A program made the translations under genes and the position numbers. A DNA stretch of 64,000 bases, from the NCBI RefSeq assembly GCF_036002945.1, contig NZ_CP108530.1, positions 124,001-188,000 on the forward strand, read 5' to 3'. Source of the DNA: Streptomyces sp. NBC_01224. GTDB lineage: Bacteria; Actinomycetota; Actinomycetes; Streptomycetales; Streptomycetaceae. Numbering within the stretch: position 1 is the stretch's first letter; each line of letters opens with the position of its first letter. Under the pieces are notes generated by a model, which was given only the letters and a program-made list of their open reading frames with translations, was not told where the DNA came from and ran no database searches. Shown one piece after another: positions 1 through 8,837 of this stretch.

Positions 1-346
1 AATTGGCCTGCTCGTCGGGGAGCAGGCCGGTTCGCACCAGGGATGGTTGCTCGTCCGCAAATTGAGCGACGAAGAAATGCTCCGTCCCGATGTGCCGCTT
101 GCCGTTCCACTGCACATCACGGTCGACGAGCACCGACCGGTCAAGGACAGCAGCCGGGTCAAGGCCGGTTTCCTCGACCAGCTCACGTCGTGCCGCCACC
201 AGCGGTGTCTCGCCGGGCTCGATGCCGCCACCGGGCGGCTCCCAGAGCCATGTCCCGTCGAACGGATCCCGCCAGTGCAGAAGGAGCAGGCGGTGGGCAG
301 CGTCCAGGCAGATGACCCGGGCGGCGGGCCGGTGTGTTGTTTCCAT
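1..346 (-). CDS. Nudix hydrolase, truncated by the window edge
   Basis: The reverse strand reads open from an ATG at 346 to position 1, giving 115 codons of a protein whose C-terminus lies outside the window. It carries a perfect Nudix box: GGIEPGE, seven residues, then RELVEETGL (pattern Gx5Ex7REUxEExGU) at about residues 39-61. The family hydrolyses nucleoside diphosphates linked to another moiety, using the box glutamates to bind Mg2+. Nothing in the fragment shows the substrate. It is divergent from the ABC transporter that starts at 552. It could be housekeeping or plasmid cargo and has no obvious link to the antibiotics. Confidence 0.85.
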   Translation of the reverse strand, partial: METTHRPAARVICLDAAHRLLLLHWRDPFDGTWLWEPPGGGIEPGETPLVAARRELVEETGLDPAAVLDRSVLVDRDVQWNGKRHIGTEHFFVAQFADEQPSLVRTGLLPDEQAN

Positions 347-418
347 CGTCCTGACGCTATGCGGTACCCGGCCCAGGTGCAGCGACGCAGACGCGCCTCA
401 GCCCACCGGCGAGCACCG

Positions 419-430
419 GGTCAACTGACC
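419..430. promoter_or_regulatory. Short inverted repeat in a divergent promoter region
   Basis: The arms GGTCA and TGACC flank a 2-base centre, midway between the Nudix gene (start 346) and the ABC ATPase (start 552). It could be a repressor operator. It is short enough to be chance, and no regulator with this specificity is recognised nearby. Confidence 0.25.
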
Positions 431-472
431 AAAACGGCCCCGAAGTGGATCGATTACAGAACTACGGACCAC

Positions 473-501
473 GTTCGACTCGATGCCATATACGCTCGAA
501 A
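473..501. promoter_or_regulatory. Candidate StrR-type operator upstream of the ABC transporter
   Basis: GTTCGACTC, an 11-base spacer, then CGCTCGAAA. As I recall it, the StrR consensus is GTTCGACTG-N11-CAGTCGAAC. The left half matches 8 of 9 positions, the right half 6 of 9, and the spacing is exact. It ends 50 bases before the ATG of the ABC ATPase at 552. A StrR-family regulator is encoded at 7785-8837 in the same window, which makes regulation of this exporter plausible. Binding is inferred, not shown. Confidence 0.45.
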
Positions 502-551
502 ATCATCCCCCTGAAACCCGGAACCGCACTGTGGAGAGGACAGGTCGCAAC

Positions 552-1334
552 ATGGTGACCGAGACGAGCCGCCCTTCCCCCGACGGCTACAGCACGGTCA
601 ACCGGGGGCACGCCCTTCGTCTGGCCGACGTGACCAAGGTGTACGGCAAGAACGGCCGCGGCGTCCGCGCCCTGGACGGGGTCTCCGTGGGGATCGAGCG
701 CGGCTCCTTCACCGCGGTAATGGGCCCGTCGGGCTCCGGCAAGTCGACGTTCCTGCACTGCGCGGCCGGCCTCGACAAGCCGACCACCGGCCAGTCCTAC
801 ATCGGGGACACCCAGCTCAACGAGATGAACGAGACCCAGCTGACGAAGCTGCGCCGCCAGCGCATCGGCTTCGTCTTCCAGGCGTTCAACCTCATCCCGT
901 CCCTGTCGGTCCGTCAGAACGTCGAGCTGCCAATGCGCCTCGCGGGCGAGAGCCTCGACACGAACTGGCTCGACGAGATCCTCGGCCGCGTCGGCCTGAG
1001 CGGCCGGGCCGGCCACCGGCCCGCCGAACTCTCCGGCGGCCAGCAACAACGCGTCGCCATCGCCCGCGCCCTCATCACCCGGCCCGACGTCATCTTCGGC
1101 GACGAGCCGACCGGCGCCCTCGACACCGTGACCGCCAAGGAGATCCTCTCCCTGCTGCGCGCCTGCGTGAACGAGACCGGCCAGACCGTCGTCATGGTCA
1201 CCCACGACCCGGTGGCCGCCTCGTACGCCGACACCGTCCTCTTCCTGGCCGACGGCAAGATCGCCGGACAGGTGGACGCCCCGACCGCCGAACTCGTCGC
1301 CGAGCGCATGACACACCTGGGAGCGTGGGCCTGA
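552..1334 (+). CDS. ABC transporter ATP-binding protein (MacB/LolD type)
   Basis: A 260-residue nucleotide-binding subunit of an FtsX-type ABC exporter. Visible in order: Walker A GPSGSGKST at about residues 60-68, Q-loop in GFVFQAFN, signature LSGGQQQR, Walker B VIFGDEP and H-loop VTHD. I chose the ATG at 552 because a purine-rich stretch (GGAGAGGAC) lies upstream and the ABC fold starts soon after; an earlier in-frame start at 483 would add an unstructured leader. The stop overlaps the start of the permease, so the two are translationally coupled. The substrate is unknown. Position beside the lkc cluster makes antibiotic or peptide export possible but unproven. Confidence 0.93.
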   Translation: MVTETSRPSPDGYSTVNRGHALRLADVTKVYGKNGRGVRALDGVSVGIERGSFTAVMGPSGSGKSTFLHCAAGLDKPTTGQSYIGDTQLNEMNETQLTKLRRQRIGFVFQAFNLIPSLSVRQNVELPMRLAGESLDTNWLDEILGRVGLSGRAGHRPAELSGGQQQRVAIARALITRPDVIFGDEPTGALDTVTAKEILSLLRACVNETGQTVVMVTHDPVAASYADTVLFLADGKIAGQVDAPTAELVAERMTHLGAWA

Positions 1335-3901
1335 TGCTGCGCTACGCACTGCAGACGCTCAAGGCCAGGAAGGGCGGCTTCATCGGCGCCTTCCTCGCCC
1401 TGTTCTGCGCCGCCGCCCTGGTCACCGCCTGCGGCATCCTCCTGGAGACCGGTCTGCGCGGCACCATCGCCACCGAGCGCTACGCCGCCGCCCCGGTCAT
1501 CGTCGGCGCCGACCAGAACGTCCACCAGACCACCATCAAGAAGAAGAAAGGCAAGGACAAGGAGAAGCACAAGGCGAAGCCGCTGGCCGAGCGGGTCTGG
1601 CTGCCCGCGGGGACCACCGAGACCCTCGCCGGCCTGCCCGGTGTACGCAAGGCGGTGCCCGAGACGAACTTCCCGGCGTACGCGGTCGGCCCACAGGGCC
1701 AGATCGTGCCGGGCATCGACGGCAAGCCGTCCTACGGCCACGCCTGGTCCTCCGCCGCGCTGACCCCGTTCGAGCTGACCGACGGCAAGGCACCCGTGGG
1801 CGCCGACGAGGTCGTCCTCGACCGGGAACTCACGGCCCGCACCGGCCTCAAGACCGGCAGCAGCCTCGTCGTCCAGTCGACCGGCGCCCCGACGACGTAC
1901 AAGGTCAGCGGCATCGCGGCGGCCAAGGGCGGCGACCTGCACCAGCAGACCTCGCTGTTCTTCTCCGACGAGACCGCCCGCAACCTCTCCGGACGGGCCG
2001 GCCAGGTCGCGACCGTCGGCCTGCTGCCCAAGCCCGGAGTCTTGGCGAGCGAACTCGCGGACCAGGCCAAGAAGGCCCTCGCCGGCGACGGCCGCAAGTA
2101 CGCCGTCGCCACCGGTGGCGAGCGCGGCCCCATCGAGTTCCTCGACGCGGGCAAGGCCCGGGTCAAGCTCGTCTCCATGGGCGGCGCCATGGGCGGTACG
2201 TCACTGCTCGTCGCGATCCTCGTCGTCGTCGGCACGTTCGCGCTCTCCATCCAGCAGCGCTACCGCGAGCTCGCCCTGCTGCGCGCCATCGCCGCGACCC
2301 CCAAGCAGGTCCGTCAGCTGATCGGCCGCGAGGCCCTGATCATCGGCGGTCTCGCGGGCGGACTCGGCTCGCTCGTGGGTCTGCCCATCGCGTACTGGCT
2401 GCACAGCAAGTTCATCGACTTCAAGGCCATCCCCGACACCCTCGAACTCACCTTCAGCTTCGTGCCGTTCACCGCCGCCGTCGGCGCGTCCCTGCTCGGG
2501 GCGTGGGTCGCGGCCCGCATCTCCGCACGCCGCACCGCCCGCATCCGCCCGGCCGAGGCCCTGTCCGAGGCGTCCATGGAACAGCGACACTTCGCGTGGG
2601 GACGGCTCGGCGTGGGCATGCTCGTCCTGGCCCTCGGCATCGGTGTGGTCGTCCTGCTGGGCTTCCTGCGCACCGAACCGGCCTCGCAGCCCGTCACGTT
2701 CCTGTCCGTCGTGGTCCTCGCCGTCGCGGTCTCGCTGCTCGGCCCGGTCATCGCCCGCATCGCCGTCGCGATCCTCGGGATCCCGCTGAAGTTCTCGCGC
2801 GTCGGCGGTCACCTTGCGACCGCCAACGCCCGGGCCAACGCCAAGCGGATGGCCGCTGCGGTCACCCCACTGGTCCTGCTCATCGGCATGGCCTGCACCG
2901 TCCTGTTCGTGCAGACCACCATGGGCGACGCCGCCTCGGCCCAGGCCAAGGCGGGTAACAAGGCGGACTGGGTGGTCTCCTCGAACGGCCCCGGCGTCCC
3001 CGCCGAGGCGACGGACGCGCTGCGCGCCCTACCGGGCGTCACCCAGGTCACCGAGATCGTCCGGACCCAGGTCCGCGTCGGCCTCGACAAGTACCCGACG
3101 CAGGGCATCTCCGTGCAGGGCCTCACCACGAACTGGGATCCAGGCGTCTCCCGGGGCAGCCTCAAGGGCTTCGGGGACAAGAGCATCGCGATGAGCGACG
3201 TCTGTGCCGACCACCTCGGCAAGAAGCCCGGCGACACGCTCAAGGTGACGCTCGGCGACGCCACCGTGGCCGAGCTGAAGGTCGCCGCCGTCTACGAACG
3301 GGGTCTGGGATTCGGCGACCTGACCATGTCGCACGACCTGGTCGCCCGGCACGTCGACAACCCGCTCGCCTCCTCCGTCCTCGTCAAGACGGCCGGTGAC
3401 GGCAAGGCAAGCCGCGAGCAGCTGACCGACGCCCTCAAGCGCTTCCCGGGCATCGGCGTCCTCGACCGCACCCAGGTCGACGACCGCCAGGCCGACGTGC
3501 AGCAGTCCAACGCCGAGGTCAACTACCTCGCGATGGGCCTGATCATCGCGTTCACCGCGATCGCCGTGGTCAACACCCTGGCCATGTCGGTCTCGGACCG
3601 CACCCGCGAGTTCGCCCTGCTGCGGCTCGTCGGCACGACCCGCCGCCAGGTGATGTCGATGCTCAGGATCGAGTCCGCCCTGATCGTCCTGGTCGCCGCG
3701 GTGCTCGGCACAGCCATCTCGCTCGCGGTGCTCACCGCCTTCAGCGTCGGGATGACAGGCGCCGCCCAGCCGTCAGTCGACCTGCCGATGTTCCTCGGGG
3801 TCCTCGGCTTCGCCGCGGTGCTCACCGCGGCGGCGACGCTGATCCCCGGCCGCGTCGCACTCGGCGGACGCCCGGCGGACGTCATCAACGCCCGCCAGTA
3901 G
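1334..3901 (+). CDS. FtsX-family ABC transporter permease
   Basis: About 855 residues with two FtsX/MacB-like core domains. There is an N-terminal membrane segment (about residues 15-37), a large extracytoplasmic domain, a membrane cluster near residues 280-500 (the LLVAILVVVGTFALSIQQRY and SVVVLAVAVSLLGPVIARI regions), a second extracytoplasmic domain and a final cluster after about residue 730. A lysine-rich run (IKKKKGKDKEKHKAK) near residue 72 in the first outer domain is unusual. The ATG at 1334 overlaps the ATPase stop; a GTG at 1325 is an in-frame alternative. Together the pair forms one exporter of unknown substrate. The stop sits right at the edge of a zone of gene debris. Confidence 0.92.
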   Translation: MLRYALQTLKARKGGFIGAFLALFCAAALVTACGILLETGLRGTIATERYAAAPVIVGADQNVHQTTIKKKKGKDKEKHKAKPLAERVWLPAGTTETLAGLPGVRKAVPETNFPAYAVGPQGQIVPGIDGKPSYGHAWSSAALTPFELTDGKAPVGADEVVLDRELTARTGLKTGSSLVVQSTGAPTTYKVSGIAAAKGGDLHQQTSLFFSDETARNLSGRAGQVATVGLLPKPGVLASELADQAKKALAGDGRKYAVATGGERGPIEFLDAGKARVKLVSMGGAMGGTSLLVAILVVVGTFALSIQQRYRELALLRAIAATPKQVRQLIGREALIIGGLAGGLGSLVGLPIAYWLHSKFIDFKAIPDTLELTFSFVPFTAAVGASLLGAWVAARISARRTARIRPAEALSEASMEQRHFAWGRLGVGMLVLALGIGVVVLLGFLRTEPASQPVTFLSVVVLAVAVSLLGPVIARIAVAILGIPLKFSRVGGHLATANARANAKRMAAAVTPLVLLIGMACTVLFVQTTMGDAASAQAKAGNKADWVVSSNGPGVPAEATDALRALPGVTQVTEIVRTQVRVGLDKYPTQGISVQGLTTNWDPGVSRGSLKGFGDKSIAMSDVCADHLGKKPGDTLKVTLGDATVAELKVAAVYERGLGFGDLTMSHDLVARHVDNPLASSVLVKTAGDGKASREQLTDALKRFPGIGVLDRTQVDDRQADVQQSNAEVNYLAMGLIIAFTAIAVVNTLAMSVSDRTREFALLRLVGTTRRQVMSMLRIESALIVLVAAVLGTAISLAVLTAFSVGMTGAAQPSVDLPMFLGVLGFAAVLTAAATLIPGRVALGGRPADVINARQ

Positions 3902-3916
3902 GCCGACGCTCCACAA

Positions 3917-4168
3917 GTCGTAGGTGAAGTCGGTCGTGGAGTCGAGGTACGCCGCGCGGTTGTCGGCGTTCATCTTCTTCGCGACGTCCTGCGCCTTGTT
4001 GCCGTTGGCGTCGTAGGCGTAGGTGTGGGAGGCGACCAGCGTGGTGCCGTCCGCCTTCTTCTCCGAGTTCCTTCCCGGTGAGGCCGGCTCCTTACGCAGG
4101 TGCTGCAACCGCACAGCGAGCGCCTCACGGGCCCCCTGGGCGCTGGACGATGGAGAGGCGGTCGTCAT
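3917..4168 (-). pseudogene. Chimeric relic: helix-turn-helix N-terminus fused to an RHS fragment
   Basis: On the reverse strand an ATG at 4168 begins about 30 residues that look like the N-terminus of a Streptomyces XRE-type regulator (REALAVRLQHLRKE). From about 4072 the frame continues into a YD/RHS-repeat fragment (SHTYAYDANGNK, then DSTTDFTYD), and by 3917 it enters sequence antisense to the ABC permease. Neither parent gene is complete. I read this as two rearrangement junctions, near 4072 and near 3905. XRE regulators are often paired with DUF6879 genes, and an intact DUF6879 gene lies directly upstream, which supports the regulator origin. Confidence 0.6.
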
Positions 4169-4196
4169 GACGTGGCGGCCCTTGGGTGTGCGTCGG

Positions 4197-4724
4197 TCAG
4201 ATGCGGTAATCCGCGTGCGGAACTGCCAGGTCCCACACCGAGCGGAACGCCTCGGCACACAGCTTGACCGCGCTGGGATCTTCGGTGTGCTCAGGCTCCA
4301 GGGCCTGGCCGTCACCGGAGAAGACGTTGAAGCGCACGATCCGGTCGTCGATGAGCCAGAAGTCGTTGCCGGGCAGCGCGAGCGTGGAGGCACGGCGGCG
4401 GGGCAGCCAGCGGACCTCCTCGCCGGCGCGGAGGTTGGCGTCGGTGATGGCGTGCTCGAAGCGGATGTTCTCGGTGACGGGCTCGGAGACGACCCGGGCG
4501 CGCAGGACCCTCACCCCGCGGGCAACGGTCCGCTCCACCAACGGCAGCCACCCGCCCCAGAACTCCGAGTCGTCCGCAGGAACGCTCCCGTCCCTCAGGA
4601 ACGTCTCAAAGACCTCCCGCTCCTCCCCCACGGCGTAGACGTCCCGCAGTTCCAGGTGCAGGGCGTGCTGCCTGGCGGAGTCGAGCAGGCCCTCAAAGCT
4701 GGGTACCGGCGGCTTCTGCGGCAT
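4197..4724 (-). CDS. DUF6879 family protein
   Basis: A 175-residue protein with the actinobacterial DUF6879 pattern: EFWGGW near residue 54, TENIRFEH, GEEVRWLPRR, LPGNDFWLIDD and RFNVFSGDG. The family is common in Streptomyces, usually next to an XRE-type regulator, and has no established biochemical role. The ATG at 4724 starts the conserved region. The start lies within the end of a possible upstream frame (4693-4872), the spacing expected for coupled genes. The regulator fragment lies just downstream (4168). This looks like a toxin/regulator-style accessory pair that has decayed on one side. Confidence 0.75.
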   Translation of the reverse strand: MPQKPPVPSFEGLLDSARQHALHLELRDVYAVGEEREVFETFLRDGSVPADDSEFWGGWLPLVERTVARGVRVLRARVVSEPVTENIRFEHAITDANLRAGEEVRWLPRRRASTLALPGNDFWLIDDRIVRFNVFSGDGQALEPEHTEDPSAVKLCAEAFRSVWDLAVPHADYRI

Positions 4725-4872
4725 CACACGCCTTCCTGATCTGCGACACCATCCGGGCCGGGATACGGATGACCGTCTCGTCGTCCGCCGGCGGACTGTC
4801 CTGGCCACAGGCGGACCGCGTCGCCGCGTCGGCGGTCTTGCCCTGCAGGACCAGTTCCGGCCCCTCAGCGGT
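4693..4872 (-). pseudogene. Possible 5'-truncated small gene upstream of DUF6879
   Basis: A reverse frame ending in TGA at 4693 reads as plausible protein over about 60 codons (with DDETVIRIPARMVSQIRKAC near its end) and overlaps the DUF6879 start by about 30 bases. It has no credible start: the frame is closed upstream by TGA near 4873 and offers no ATG or GTG before the conserved-looking part. It is either a relic or a frameshifted gene. The remaining bases up to 5040 hold nothing I can identify. Confidence 0.3.
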
Positions 4873-5040
4873 GTCGGTTCAACCCACACTGCGGGGCAGT
4901 TCCCTCCACCCGAGTTCGGGTCCGTGCCGAAGAAAAGTAACGCCGTGATCGCCTCCCGGGCGAGCCAGTTGCGTTCAGTTGCGCACCGACCGTCCCGCGC
5001 ACCGACCCCCTCGGTCAAGGGCGCAGCCTCAACGCCTCGC

Positions 5041-5703
5041 TCACCACCCTTCCGGGGCCGGCTCCCTCACACGGGGCAGGCACGGCGGCGGCCAGGCCGG
5101 GTTCCAGCGCCAGGATGCCCACCGGTCGGCGTCCGCGAACGGCCCGGCCCGCTCATCGAGCATGGCGAGGACCTGGGCGCGGGCGAGCTCCACCGCCTGG
5201 TGCTCGGTGTCGGTGACAATGCCCAGGCGCCGGACGTGGGCGTACTCGTCTTCGTCCTTCCACGTGAGGGTGCTCAGGTCGGGGTCGATGACAAGGTCGA
5301 CGGTCAGGTCCAAGGTGTCGAACCCGTCATCGGTGCGGCGGGTGGGGTGCTCGAAGTTGACGTACCAGTTCCTCAGCCCGGCCGTCGTGTAGAAGGCGTT
5401 GATGCTGAACCACACCGCCGGCGGCTTCCACAGCAGCAGCTCCGTCTCCTGCCACACCCCGGGCTCGAGCTCCCACTCCCCCCTCGCCATCGCGTCGAAC
5501 GCCTCGGTGCGCACCGTGCGGTTACCGTCGGCGCGGGCCTTGGCGTACAGCGACGGCCACAGCGCCTGAGCCCCGGGCGCGCAGGCGGTCACCAACGCCT
5601 CGCCCGTATCGGCGATGACCCGCAGGGCCTTCGCGCTCCACACCCGCCCGGAACGGTGCACGTCGCGGCGTACGACCCTCTCTCCCGCCTCGAAGGTCTT
5701 CAT
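5041..5703 (-). CDS. DUF402 / FomD-like protein
   Basis: A 220-residue protein whose second half matches the DUF402 barrel: WYVNFEHPTRRTDDGFDT near residue 112, LDLTVDLVIDPD, WKDEDEYAHVRRLGIV and AVELARAQVLAMLDER. The best-known member, FomD, hydrolyses cytidylyl phosphonates, and relatives act on nucleoside diphosphates using acidic metal ligands such as those in this block. The real substrate here is unknown. The start is supported by GGAGGAG placed just ahead of the ATG at 5703. There is no operon partner, and it lies in a region of gene fragments, so it is probably cargo rather than part of an antibiotic pathway. Confidence 0.75.
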   Translation of the reverse strand: MKTFEAGERVVRRDVHRSGRVWSAKALRVIADTGEALVTACAPGAQALWPSLYAKARADGNRTVRTEAFDAMARGEWELEPGVWQETELLLWKPPAVWFSINAFYTTAGLRNWYVNFEHPTRRTDDGFDTLDLTVDLVIDPDLSTLTWKDEDEYAHVRRLGIVTDTEHQAVELARAQVLAMLDERAGPFADADRWASWRWNPAWPPPCLPRVREPAPEGW

Positions 5704-5831
5704 CGGCTCCTCCTCCAGGCTTACCCCGGCCGGAACGTCCGGCAGCGGGGCACCACTTCAGCGCGCCCCGGCCAGGCTGGGCAAGCCGCCGTTCGGGGCA
5801 GCTTACCCAGCTCCCCTTGGGCTTGCCCGGC

Positions 5832-6045
5832 TCAGGCCCGGCGGCGGAACAGGCCGCGGCGGGGCTTGCCCGGGTCCTGGCCCTGGTCGTCCGCCGGCTC
5901 CGGCAGCGTGGCGGCCTGGAGGCGGGCGGCTTCAGCCGCGGCTTCCTTCCGGGCGATTCTGTCGGCGTCGCAGCTGGCGCGGAACGCTGCCGCAACCGCG
6001 GGTGCAGCCAGTCCCAGGCACGGGCTTCGGCCTTGCCGTAGCGGG
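5832..6045 (-). pseudogene. Frameshifted C-terminal relic of an unidentified protein
   Basis: Two adjacent reverse frames together give coherent protein. One carries RYGKAEARAWDWLHPR (about 6027 back to 5995) and starts right after a TAG; the other continues as AFRASCDADRIARKEAAAEA and ends in a basic tail, GKPRRGLFRRRA, at 5832. Joining them needs one frameshift near 5995. Alanine-rich helices with a basic tail are common in actinobacterial plasmid transfer or replication proteins, but I do not recognise the family. The rest of the 5704-6366 gap shows nothing I can assign. Confidence 0.4.
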
Positions 6046-6366
6046 GTGTGGACGACTACATGTGGGGCGTGCCCGCGTCTCCGCCGCCGACGAGGACGGG
6101 CACATTCACGGACGCCCAGCGGTCGAGTTGCAGGGGGCGCCCGCTGGCATGCAGAGGTGCCGTGCCTGCCGCGATCTCGGCTGAGCGCCGACGGCGACAG
6201 GCTGTGTGCACGAGGCGGAGGACCACGTTCGACTTGCCCTGCTCCGGAGAGATGGCGACGGGGGGTGTTCCCGCCCTCTCTCGCCGCCTCGGGTTCCGCC
6301 GCCCCCTGCCCGCCGCGCGGTCGGGGCTCTGGGCAGCCGGGGGCAGGCCCCGGCACGGTGCTCCGT

Positions 6367-7659
6367 TCAGCGCAGCAGCTGTAGCGGGAACGCCCGGGCC
6401 ATCGCGGCCATGCCCGCGTCGTTGGGGTGCAGGCCGTCTCCGCCGTTGTACGCCGGCAGCAGTCGGCCGGGCCGGTCGGGGTCGCGGACCGCGGCGTCGA
6501 GGTCGGCGACGCCGTCGAAGGCGCCGCTAGTACGGATCCAGGCGTTGACGGCCTGGCGGACCGACTCCCGCTGCGGCGTGTAGTAGCCGAGGGTGTCGCC
6601 TTCGAAGGGCAGGATCGTCGCACCGAGGATCTTCAGGTCGTGCTCGTGGGCACGCTGGATCAACTTCCGGTATCCCTCGATGATTTCGGGGGCCGTCACC
6701 TCCTCGGAGGCGGGCGCGACGATGCCCGGCGAGCCCAGGTCGTTGACGCCGAGGAACACGGTGACCGCCCGTGCCCCGGGCTGGCCCAGCACGTCCCGGT
6801 CGAACCTCTTCAGACCGCTCTCGCCGAAGTAAGCGGCGAAGGACTCCGCGGGCGATCCCGGGACCGGGTTCGGGTCGCGCAGCAGCCGGTTGCCGCCGAT
6901 GCCGGCGTTCACGACACCTGTAGGGGCCAACTGCTTGTCGCTGCGCAGCCGTTCGGCGAGCAGGTCGGGCCAGCGGCGGTTGGCGTCCATGGTGGTGTGC
7001 TCGCCGTCGGTGATGGAGTCGCCGAGCGTCACCAGCGCCGAATCCGCTGCCCCGTCGGCGCTGTTGACGGCCACGCCCGACAGGAAGTGCCACGAGGTGG
7101 TGGTCGAGGTCGGCGTGAGGTCGGGCTTGCCGGTGACGTCGCCGTCCGCGACAAAGTTGCTCTGGTACGCCGACGAGTGCGTGGTGTCGGCGGGGGTGGG
7201 CTGTGGCAGGTACAGGCTGATCACAAGGTCGCCGCCCGCAGTCGTGGGCAGCTCGACCGGGTCGCTCCAGCGCTGGGTGCCGGGCGCGAGGGTGGTCGAC
7301 GTGCTGCCGTCGAAGCGCAGTTCCCGGTCGGTGCCGGCGTCGATGGCGGTCGCGGGGCCGTCCGCCGCCGGGTGGGCCGCGTGCGCCTCGCCGATCGCCA
7401 GCGGCGTCGTACCGAACTCGTTCGTGAACCGCACGCGCACGCTGGTCCCGGCGACCGACAGGTGCACGCGCTGCCTCAGCGTCTGCTCCTCGTACACCGT
7501 GGAGTCGGCGGCGGGCACGGCGGTGGGCGGGGCCGCCCATGTGCCGATGAACGTGTCTGTGGCGCCGGCGCCGGCGCCGTGTGCTGCGGGCGCCGGGGCG
7601 AGAGCGGCAATGAGAGCGGTGAGGGGCAAACTCAGCAGCGCGCGTATGTGTCTGCGCAT
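6367..7659 (-). CDS. Secreted SGNH/GDSL-family hydrolase
   Basis: A 430-residue exported hydrolase. The N-terminus is a typical signal peptide (RRH start, hydrophobic stretch, AHGAGAGA near residue 30). A beta-rich N-terminal domain fills residues 35-205. SGNH blocks follow: GDSITDG (Ser nucleophile) near 215, GIGGNRLL near 257, VFLGVNDLG near 305 and DGLHPND (catalytic Asp/His) near 408. The family removes acyl groups from esters, polysaccharides or lipids. The context gives no substrate. It is transcribed alone, with the StrR-type regulator upstream on the same strand about 125 bases away. It could act on exported ester-bearing metabolites, which is speculation. Confidence 0.88.
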   Translation of the reverse strand: MRRHIRALLSLPLTALIAALAPAPAAHGAGAGATDTFIGTWAAPPTAVPAADSTVYEEQTLRQRVHLSVAGTSVRVRFTNEFGTTPLAIGEAHAAHPAADGPATAIDAGTDRELRFDGSTSTTLAPGTQRWSDPVELPTTAGGDLVISLYLPQPTPADTTHSSAYQSNFVADGDVTGKPDLTPTSTTTSWHFLSGVAVNSADGAADSALVTLGDSITDGEHTTMDANRRWPDLLAERLRSDKQLAPTGVVNAGIGGNRLLRDPNPVPGSPAESFAAYFGESGLKRFDRDVLGQPGARAVTVFLGVNDLGSPGIVAPASEEVTAPEIIEGYRKLIQRAHEHDLKILGATILPFEGDTLGYYTPQRESVRQAVNAWIRTSGAFDGVADLDAAVRDPDRPGRLLPAYNGGDGLHPNDAGMAAMARAFPLQLLR

Positions 7660-7784
7660 GGGGCGTATACCTTTCCTGGGGTGGGTGGGGCGGCCGCGTG
7701 CGACCGTGTGGAGATAGCCGAGGCCGTCAGGTGTTCAGGTGTTCAGCCGCGCGGCCGTGGCAGTGAGACGTTCGCCGGGCAGGG

Positions 7785-8837
7785 TCAGCCGGACTCTCCG
7801 ACCTCGCGCGCGAACTCCGCCCACATGCCCGCGTACTTCCGCGCCAGGTCGGCCACCAGGTCCGTGCAGTGCGAGGGCACCACTTCGGCCATCTTTTGCA
7901 GTTCCCGTGGCTCCAGGGCGCTGCGTTGCAGCAGGCGAAGCAATTGGCGGCCGCTTTCCTTGTGCCGTAGCGACGGGTCGCGCAGGAGCTTGTCCATCGG
8001 CGCGCCCTCGACCGGGCGGATCGGGCTGAGCGGGCGGGCCACGCTCGTGGTTTCCCCTGCCGCGCTGTGCTGCGGCTTTGCACAGTTCTGGGTGCCGGCG
8101 GCCGGCCGGTGCTCCGGCATGTCCCGTTCCGGTACGGGAGAGCGGCCGGAGGCGAGTCGTTTGCGGACGTCGCTGACCGTCGCCGGTGAGATGCCGGCCT
8201 GCCGGGCCACCTCGCGCAGAGAGGCCTGGGGGCGCTCCGTCAGTAGTTCGGCGGCCTTCCAGCGGCCCTCCGCGCCGTCCAGCGGCCGGACCTTGCCGTC
8301 CCTGCCCTGACGGGCCTGCGGGTGGGGCGTCGCACCTGCCGACGCGGACCGCAGGGCCGCCACGGTCTTGGCGCCGATGCCCGCGATGCGTGCCACGGCC
8401 CGGTCCGACAGGTGCGACCACTGGGCGAGGATGCGCTCCGCCGCCGCCCCGCGGTCCTCCCGGGACAGGGGAAGTCCGTGCGCCATGTTGGACCGTACCG
8501 CGAGGAGGAACGCCTCCTCGGCCGCGCCGTCGAAGAACTGCACCTCGATGGTCGTACGGCCCTTCGCGCAGGCGGCCATGAGGCGGTGCATGCCGTCGAT
8601 CACCCGCATCGTGGACCGCTCCACGAGGATCGGCGGAAGCGGCTCGTCGAGCTCTGCCAGCCGGGCGACGTGCGCGCTGTCCTCCCCTTGCAGGCGGGGG
8701 GAGTAGCCGGGCAGGAGCGACGAGACCGGTACGGATGCGATGTCGTAGTCGAGGGTCCCTGCCAGAGCCGCCGTCATTGTCGGGGGCTCGGATTCCTCTC
8801 GCGCCGACTCGAAAAGAAGTGCACGGGAATCGGACAT
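7785..8837 (-). CDS. StrR-type (ParB-fold) transcriptional regulator
   Basis: A 350-residue protein with a ParB-like N-terminal domain and central helix-turn-helix regions, as in the pathway activators StrR, Bbr and TeiJ-like proteins. Diagnostic blocks are PVSSLLPGYSPRLQGED near residue 37, MRVIDGMHRLMAA (ParB box) near 78, FLLAVRSNMAHGLPLS near 109, LSDRAVARIAGIGAKTVAALR near 142 and ASLREVARQAGISPATVSDVRKRLA near 204. Such regulators activate antibiotic genes by binding inverted GTTCGA-type sites; a candidate lies at 473-501. I keep the ATG at 8837, since the next at 8777 lacks a ribosome site. It is adjacent to pqqB, so control of the pqq/lkc genes is plausible. A true plasmid partition ParB is less likely, because no parA is nearby. 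Confidence 0.85.
   Translation of the reverse strand: MSDSRALLFESAREESEPPTMTAALAGTLDYDIASVPVSSLLPGYSPRLQGEDSAHVARLAELDEPLPPILVERSTMRVIDGMHRLMAACAKGRTTIEVQFFDGAAEEAFLLAVRSNMAHGLPLSREDRGAAAERILAQWSHLSDRAVARIAGIGAKTVAALRSASAGATPHPQARQGRDGKVRPLDGAEGRWKAAELLTERPQASLREVARQAGISPATVSDVRKRLASGRSPVPERDMPEHRPAAGTQNCAKPQHSAAGETTSVARPLSPIRPVEGAPMDKLLRDPSLRHKESGRQLLRLLQRSALEPRELQKMAEVVPSHCTDLVADLARKYAGMWAEFAREVGESG

Noticed and set aside
7785..8837. Plasmid partition ParB
   Set aside because: The ParB box is present, but the helix-turn-helix blocks match StrR/Bbr-type activators and no parA or parS is seen.
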